64,000 bases of DNA from a virus. Below are positions 60,177-64,000 of this stretch, in pieces. The DNA lies in the IMG/VR virus record IMGVR_UViG_3300030108_004017, positions 45,435-109,434 of that record, one strand, 5' to 3'. The notes under the pieces were generated by a model, which saw only the letters and a program-made list of their open reading frames with translations, was not told the DNA's origin and ran no database searches. How positions within the stretch are numbered: position 1 is the first letter of the stretch; each line of letters opens with the position of its first letter. The position numbers were made by a program, and so were the translations under genes.

Positions 60177-60821
60177 TTATTTTATTTTTGGGCCTGTTAT
60201 CCAAACCACTAATGACTTTCTTACTCCGTATGTTATTGGGTGAATCTTATGTCTAAAGATTGAGGGAAACATTATTGCATCTCCCTTATTTCGATAGGTT
60301 TCAAATTTACCAATATCTTCCAATTCAAAATGTCCGCCTTCATATTCACTATCATCTGATAACTGAATAGTCAAACTTATTTTTCTATGATTTTGATTAC
60401 CACCTATGTCTCTGTGCCAACCATAATGTGCATCTCCTACATTACTATCATAAACAGTATATTGTAGTGCCTCACCCATCCCTCGTATATCAAAATCCCA
60501 ATTACCTTGATTTGTAGAAACAACTGAATTCCATATCCATTCATAAATCCAAGTAGTAGAATCTGTAGGTTGAACCCACCTAACTTGTGAGTCACGCAAC
60601 ACTTTATCTGTTTGAGCATTGAATCCACTTTGTTTACCTAAATCTTCATTTTCAGACATAATAGTTCCTCGTATCAAAGGAAACTCATCTTCTGCAATTC
60701 TTATTATCTCATCACATTGTGATGGTGAAAATAATTCATTCCAACAATACCAAGAATTATCGGATATGTTTGCTCCGTGTGACCACTCTTGTGGTATTTT
60801 GCCTGTTAAAATATAATCCAT
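60177..60821 (-). CDS. 2OG-Fe(II) oxygenase, prolyl-hydroxylase type
   Basis: 214 aa. H-x-D in HYGWHRDIGGNQNHRKIS, distal His and 2-oxoglutarate Arg in FRHKIHPITYGVRKSLVVW. GGHFELEDIGKFETYRNKGD forms the intervening strands. Common in marine T4-like phages, where targets are unknown. It follows an unrelated oxygenase-like gene, four bases apart. Confidence 0.83.
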   Translation of the reverse strand: MDYILTGKIPQEWSHGANISDNSWYCWNELFSPSQCDEIIRIAEDEFPLIRGTIMSENEDLGKQSGFNAQTDKVLRDSQVRWVQPTDSTTWIYEWIWNSVVSTNQGNWDFDIRGMGEALQYTVYDSNVGDAHYGWHRDIGGNQNHRKISLTIQLSDDSEYEGGHFELEDIGKFETYRNKGDAIMFPSIFRHKIHPITYGVRKSLVVWITGPKIK

Positions 60822-60824
60822 AAT

Positions 60825-61385
60825 TTATGTATCAAAGAAAAATGTTTGAAATAATCTTCCGTCTTCTTTACCATTACCAAAACCTGGAATTTTACTTCTA
60901 TGATAATAAGTACCTTTGTAAATTACCAAACGATTATAAATGTTTCCTACACTCAAAATTTCTTCCCATTTCGTAATGTCTCTTGGAACTTCTCCATTGT
61001 TATAGTCCGTAGAATCATCATCTGGATTCCATTGGTAAACACCCGTTTCCTTCAATCTGTAAATTGAAGTTCCTGAATCAACAGGTGCATTTGGAGTTAG
61101 ATACACAACACCTGCCCACTCTGTTGCATCGTGATGAACCCAAGTAACACAATCCTTATCGGTATACTGATATGCAGTATTGTATTCTTCTGGCCAATGT
61201 GTTATTTCTTCTCCTATAATTTTTTCTTGTATGAAATTTTTTAGTTTTTCAGATTGTTCGGGTACGGCTGGTTTAGTTCTCCAACCAGGATAATTACCCT
61301 CAATATTAAAAGTTTGATTTAGAGCATAATCTCGTACTTCATCAGGATTTTCATAAAAGTTTTCAAATACAAACACATCCAACAT
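60825..61385 (-). CDS. DUF6445-like oxygenase-fold protein
   Basis: 186 aa. WVHHDATEWAGVVYLTPNAP gives an H-x-D pair, and NRLVIYKGTYYHRSKIPGFG and DGRLFQTFFFD give the later His and Arg, as in DUF6445 and related 2OG-Fe(II) enzymes. Located directly after ThyX. Substrate unknown. Confidence 0.7.
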   Translation of the reverse strand: MLDVFVFENFYENPDEVRDYALNQTFNIEGNYPGWRTKPAVPEQSEKLKNFIQEKIIGEEITHWPEEYNTAYQYTDKDCVTWVHHDATEWAGVVYLTPNAPVDSGTSIYRLKETGVYQWNPDDDSTDYNNGEVPRDITKWEEILSVGNIYNRLVIYKGTYYHRSKIPGFGNGKEDGRLFQTFFFDT

Positions 61386-61386
61386 A

Positions 61387-62082
61387 TTATTTCCAGTTAT
61401 GTGCCTCCGACCATATTTCTGTTATTTTAGGAAATGTATCGTGCATTAACTCCAACAGAACTTTTGCATATTCTTGAATTTCCCATTGTGAGGTTTTCTC
61501 ATTTCTTAGTTCTATAAAGTTCATTACTGCCTGAAATGATGCTGTCCAATATACTTCGGTGTATTGATTCAATGGAAGTATTGCTCTTGCTTGTTCCTTA
61601 CCAACACCCATATTCAACAACTTCTGATATTGTTCTTTAGCGTGAAACATCGCCTGTTCCCAATGATGTTTTGCAGAATCTTGGTCTTTTACTGCTCCTT
61701 CTGTTGCCTGTTTGTTGTCTTCTGATTGTTGTCTAAACACTTCTGGTGTGTAAAAGTCCTCAACAGGAACATAACGACCACTAATCTCATTCCAAGCGTG
61801 GTCTTTCGTAGAACTACTCGAAGATGTCTCAATACCCACAACATGCTTATACCATTGTCTCATAACGAACTCTGGTGCCTTGATGTGAAATTGAACTTGT
61901 AAATGTCTGAATGGTGAATAGTGTTTATATTTTGCTAAAAACCTAACCAACTTTTCATCCGATTTATCCCACTTCTTTTTTCTTTTACCGAATGATACAC
62001 GAGCAGAATTTACTACCGTTAGGTCATCTCCAAGAGAATCTACAACTTCAATGAAACCTTTATCTAAAACATTTTGTATCAT
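61387..62082 (-). CDS. thyX: Flavin-dependent thymidylate synthase
   Basis: 231 aa. RVSFGKRKKKWDKSDEKLVR near the start, then PEFVMRQWYKHVVGIETSS, DHAWNEISGRY (ThyX motif, with an insertion between its two halves) and ARAILPLNQYTEVYWTASFQ. It makes dTMP from dUMP using FAD and methylene-folate. The canonical RHRxxS reads YKHVVG here, as in phage-type enzymes that keep Arg earlier (MRQW). A TATAAATA late-like site lies 16 bp before the start. Confidence 0.9.
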   Translation of the reverse strand: MIQNVLDKGFIEVVDSLGDDLTVVNSARVSFGKRKKKWDKSDEKLVRFLAKYKHYSPFRHLQVQFHIKAPEFVMRQWYKHVVGIETSSSSSTKDHAWNEISGRYVPVEDFYTPEVFRQQSEDNKQATEGAVKDQDSAKHHWEQAMFHAKEQYQKLLNMGVGKEQARAILPLNQYTEVYWTASFQAVMNFIELRNEKTSQWEIQEYAKVLLELMHDTFPKITEIWSEAHNWK

Positions 62083-62097
62083 ATTATAACCCTAATT

Positions 62098-62105
62098 TAT
62101 TTATA
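62098..62105 (-). promoter_or_regulatory. T4-type late promoter-like TATAAATA
   Basis: TATAAATA on the minus strand, 16 bp upstream of thyX, in the short gap after the Gly-rich structural gene. Weak evidence because the sequence is AT-rich. Confidence 0.3.
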
Positions 62106-62134
62106 AATATTATCCTAAAATACCAAACAATAAA

Positions 62135-62905
62135 TTAATATCCACCACCACCAGAACCACCGCCTGTAGAACCACCACCTCCAGTTGAACCACCAGTTGA
62201 ACCACCAGTTGATGGTGTTTGTCCACCTTGTTGAGATATTTTATGTCCACTTATTCCACCCCCAAAAAGTTTTTCTAATGTTTTTTCCATTGGTGAAACT
62301 TCTCTCCAAAATTGACCTGTACTAGCTATATTTCTAATTTTAGGAACTTTATCAACTATCTCTCGTATCCTATCACCATTTAGTTCTTGTGCTTTATTTT
62401 CTGATTCAAACAAGGTAAGAGGTGTATCGAAATAGTTAGATGAAATGATATGTTCATATTCATAAGTGGTGTATTTTGAAGTAGTGAAATCATCTGTTGG
62501 TGATATTTCAAAAACATCTGGATTTCTCTTACCCGCCTCATATGCAAATTTTCTCTTTATAAAACCAGCATCATAATCATTTTGATTTGGATTTGCCTCA
62601 TTCGTAATAGGATAGGTATCTACTTTTTGTGGATTCAACTTCATATATTTTTCAATTGCAACAATCGATTCTTTTTGTGGTACTATTATTTTAGAGTCCT
62701 CACTATGTTGGTGATTAGTCATATAGATAGTGGCTCTTGTTTTTGTTATATGAATGTGATATCCAATATTTTCTGGAACATAATGACCAGTCAAATATTT
62801 AAATTCATATTTCTTAGTAATTCTTCCAGTTATTACTTGCATAGTTTGACCTATTATTTTATCAATAGGTTTCTCTTCAAATTCTTTTTTATCAACATAC
62901 ATCAT
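62135..62905 (-). CDS. Gly/Ser-tailed structural-type protein
   Basis: 256 aa. A small beta unit near 35-80 (LTGHYVPENIGYHIHITKTR, IYMTNHQHSEDSKI) looks like a module repeated in marine phage fibre and baseplate proteins. FAYEAGKRNPDVFEISPTDD and a helix with EKTLEKLFGG follow; the last 35 residues are a GGSTGG-type repeat. Likely a virion surface or tail component. It lies one base from the larger structural gene. Confidence 0.6.
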   Translation of the reverse strand: MMYVDKKEFEEKPIDKIIGQTMQVITGRITKKYEFKYLTGHYVPENIGYHIHITKTRATIYMTNHQHSEDSKIIVPQKESIVAIEKYMKLNPQKVDTYPITNEANPNQNDYDAGFIKRKFAYEAGKRNPDVFEISPTDDFTTSKYTTYEYEHIISSNYFDTPLTLFESENKAQELNGDRIREIVDKVPKIRNIASTGQFWREVSPMEKTLEKLFGGGISGHKISQQGGQTPSTGGSTGGSTGGGGSTGGGSGGGGY

Positions 62906-62906
62906 C

Positions 62907-64000
62907 TTATCTCACCACCTGTTCTGTATTCATACTTATCTTAGAACCCTCTTCCAATCTATATCCGTGTAGTTTTGCATAATCACGAAAAACTTGTCTG
63001 TTCTTGAAATAAAACATTTTGTTCAAACTCAACATATCCGATGAGATTGAATCTCCCCAACCTGATGGGAATACTTTACCACGAACTTTCTTCATAACAA
63101 CCCACTCACTCTTATACTTTGGATAGTTACTTGCCAACTCATCTTGTATTCTAAATACTCTACTTTGAAGACCTGATGGATTTGATTCCCTACGAAATTT
63201 CTCGAACAAGAAAATGTTTCCTATTGCTTCAGGTGGTGGAGTTTTATTTGTATACTCATCTCCAGCATCAACAGAAAGAGTACCAGTACTATAAAATTGA
63301 TTTTTCAATGGTATGATTTTTTTTAGTTTTGGTTGTGTTCGTGGTGGAATCTTACTACCATCTTTTTTCAATGTATAATTCATTCCATTAGATACATTTA
63401 CAGTACCAAGTGGATAAACTCCACTTCCAACTCCACCAAAAAGAGGTATTTGGTCATCATCTTCTTCTTGGTCTTCTAATACTTTTGCTCCAGTAATATC
63501 TTCAAACCACTTAAAGTCTGGTTCTTTTCTTCTTTTAGGTATGATGACCTGTGAAGTTTCATCAATTGCAGTTGTGTTTATTTCAATTTCTTGTAAATGA
63601 GCAGGTGGTTTTATCTCAGGTTCATCCCCAATTTTAGTTTTCTTTCTCTTTGGTACTGGTGGAATTCCTGTTGGTATCGTATATGTTTCCGATGGAGTTG
63701 AAGTTGTTGTTCCAGAAAAAGCAGTGGGTGGTTTCACTTCTTTTACAGTATCAGGTAAAAATAATCCCATAGCTTGACGATTGATTCTCATTATACCTTT
63801 TATTGTTGTGTACCAACCAGTATTACTTACATCGTGACTAACATCTATAGATTGAAACAAAGTATACTTTAGATACTCTTCCTGCAAATAACCAACTTGA
63901 AAAGAATCACCTGGTTCAATTCCTGAAACTCCATCTATAGTTATTTCTACTTCTATGGGTATGTTAGGAAACTTACTCGTACTCGTAGAAGTCAATAAAC
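62907..64000 (-). CDS. C-terminal part of a large structural protein
   Basis: The frame stays open to the right edge, so the gene probably begins outside the window. The first visible part (PIEVEITIDGVSGIEPGDSF, FQSIDVSHDVSNTGWYTTIK) is the ending typical of baseplate-hub-like proteins that finish in an IKGIMRI segment. A long Pro/Lys/Asp linker (VKPPTAFSGTTTSTPSETYT) follows. A lysozyme-like or peptidase domain was not seen. Confidence 0.55.
   Translation of the reverse strand, partial: LLTSTSTSKFPNIPIEVEITIDGVSGIEPGDSFQVGYLQEEYLKYTLFQSIDVSHDVSNTGWYTTIKGIMRINRQAMGLFLPDTVKEVKPPTAFSGTTTSTPSETYTIPTGIPPVPKRKKTKIGDEPEIKPPAHLQEIEINTTAIDETSQVIIPKRRKEPDFKWFEDITGAKVLEDQEEDDDQIPLFGGVGSGVYPLGTVNVSNGMNYTLKKDGSKIPPRTQPKLKKIIPLKNQFYSTGTLSVDAGDEYTNKTPPPEAIGNIFLFEKFRRESNPSGLQSRVFRIQDELASNYPKYKSEWVVMKKVRGKVFPSGWGDSISSDMLSLNKMFYFKNRQVFRDYAKLHGYRLEEGSKISMNTEQVVR

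Overview
This window is a stretch of a large tailed-phage (Caudoviricetes, T4-type) genome. Every convincing gene is on the minus strand, packed with ATGA-type overlaps, and the sequence is AT-rich. The T4-type replisome is nearly complete: RecA/UvsX recombinase, gp32 single-strand binding protein, DnaB-like gp41 helicase, Rnh/FEN exonuclease, family-B gp43 polymerase, gp45 clamp and gp44/gp62 clamp loader. With it come ThyX, a B12-dependent (class II) ribonucleotide reductase, ClpP, 2OG-Fe(II) oxygenases and a very large sugar-biosynthesis island. This mix is typical of marine T4-like viruses. A Bacteroidota- or Marinimicrobia-style TonB-dependent receptor suggests a Gram-negative host from one of those groups; that host call is inference.

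Layout in transcription order (right to left). 64000-60177: end of a large structural protein, a Gly-rich structural protein, ThyX and two 2OG-type oxygenases. 60176-54321: a compact PolA-like protein, three consecutive genes whose N-termini resemble T4 capsid-targeting peptides (ART-like, PAP2 phosphatase, ParB-like), a large acidic protein and a small conserved protein. 54152-47606: gp32, UvsX, Rnh, a 59-aa basic protein, gp41 and class II RNR. 47525-44219: TonB-dependent receptor and a small lipoprotein, separated by a strong hairpin. 44132-42134: small early genes and a restriction-modification pair. 42133-30619: gp43, gp45, two tandem SPPY methyltransferases, gp44, a zinc-ribbon protein, gp62, ClpP, a third SPPY methyltransferase, a DUF1599-like protein, a Cas4-like nuclease and a SLOG protein. 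30604-9379: about 21 kb of glycosyltransferases and deoxysugar enzymes (RfbH, DegT, RmlD, FdtA, RmlC-like, C-methyltransferase, epimerases), with a sulfotransferase, a DUF962 protein and an MBD4-like DNA glycosylase embedded. 9382-5437: small structural or accessory proteins and a lipoprotein. 5283-1: small genes driven by a repeated sigma70-like promoter, a TonB C-terminal-domain protein, a mini MscS-like protein, and a roughly 1-kb gene-poor region with repeats and a probable small RNA.

The most unusual theme is envelope remodelling. One phage encodes an outer-membrane TonB-dependent receptor, a separate secreted TonB C-terminal domain, two lipoproteins and a one-helix MscS-like protein. 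The receptor gene lies next to the adenosylcobalamin-dependent RNR. The receptor and tonB genes are each followed by a similar G6/C6 hairpin, the only two such hairpins I saw. A second theme is DNA modification: four DNA methyltransferases, a restriction-enzyme-like partner, a DUF1599 protein and a mismatch-type glycosylase.
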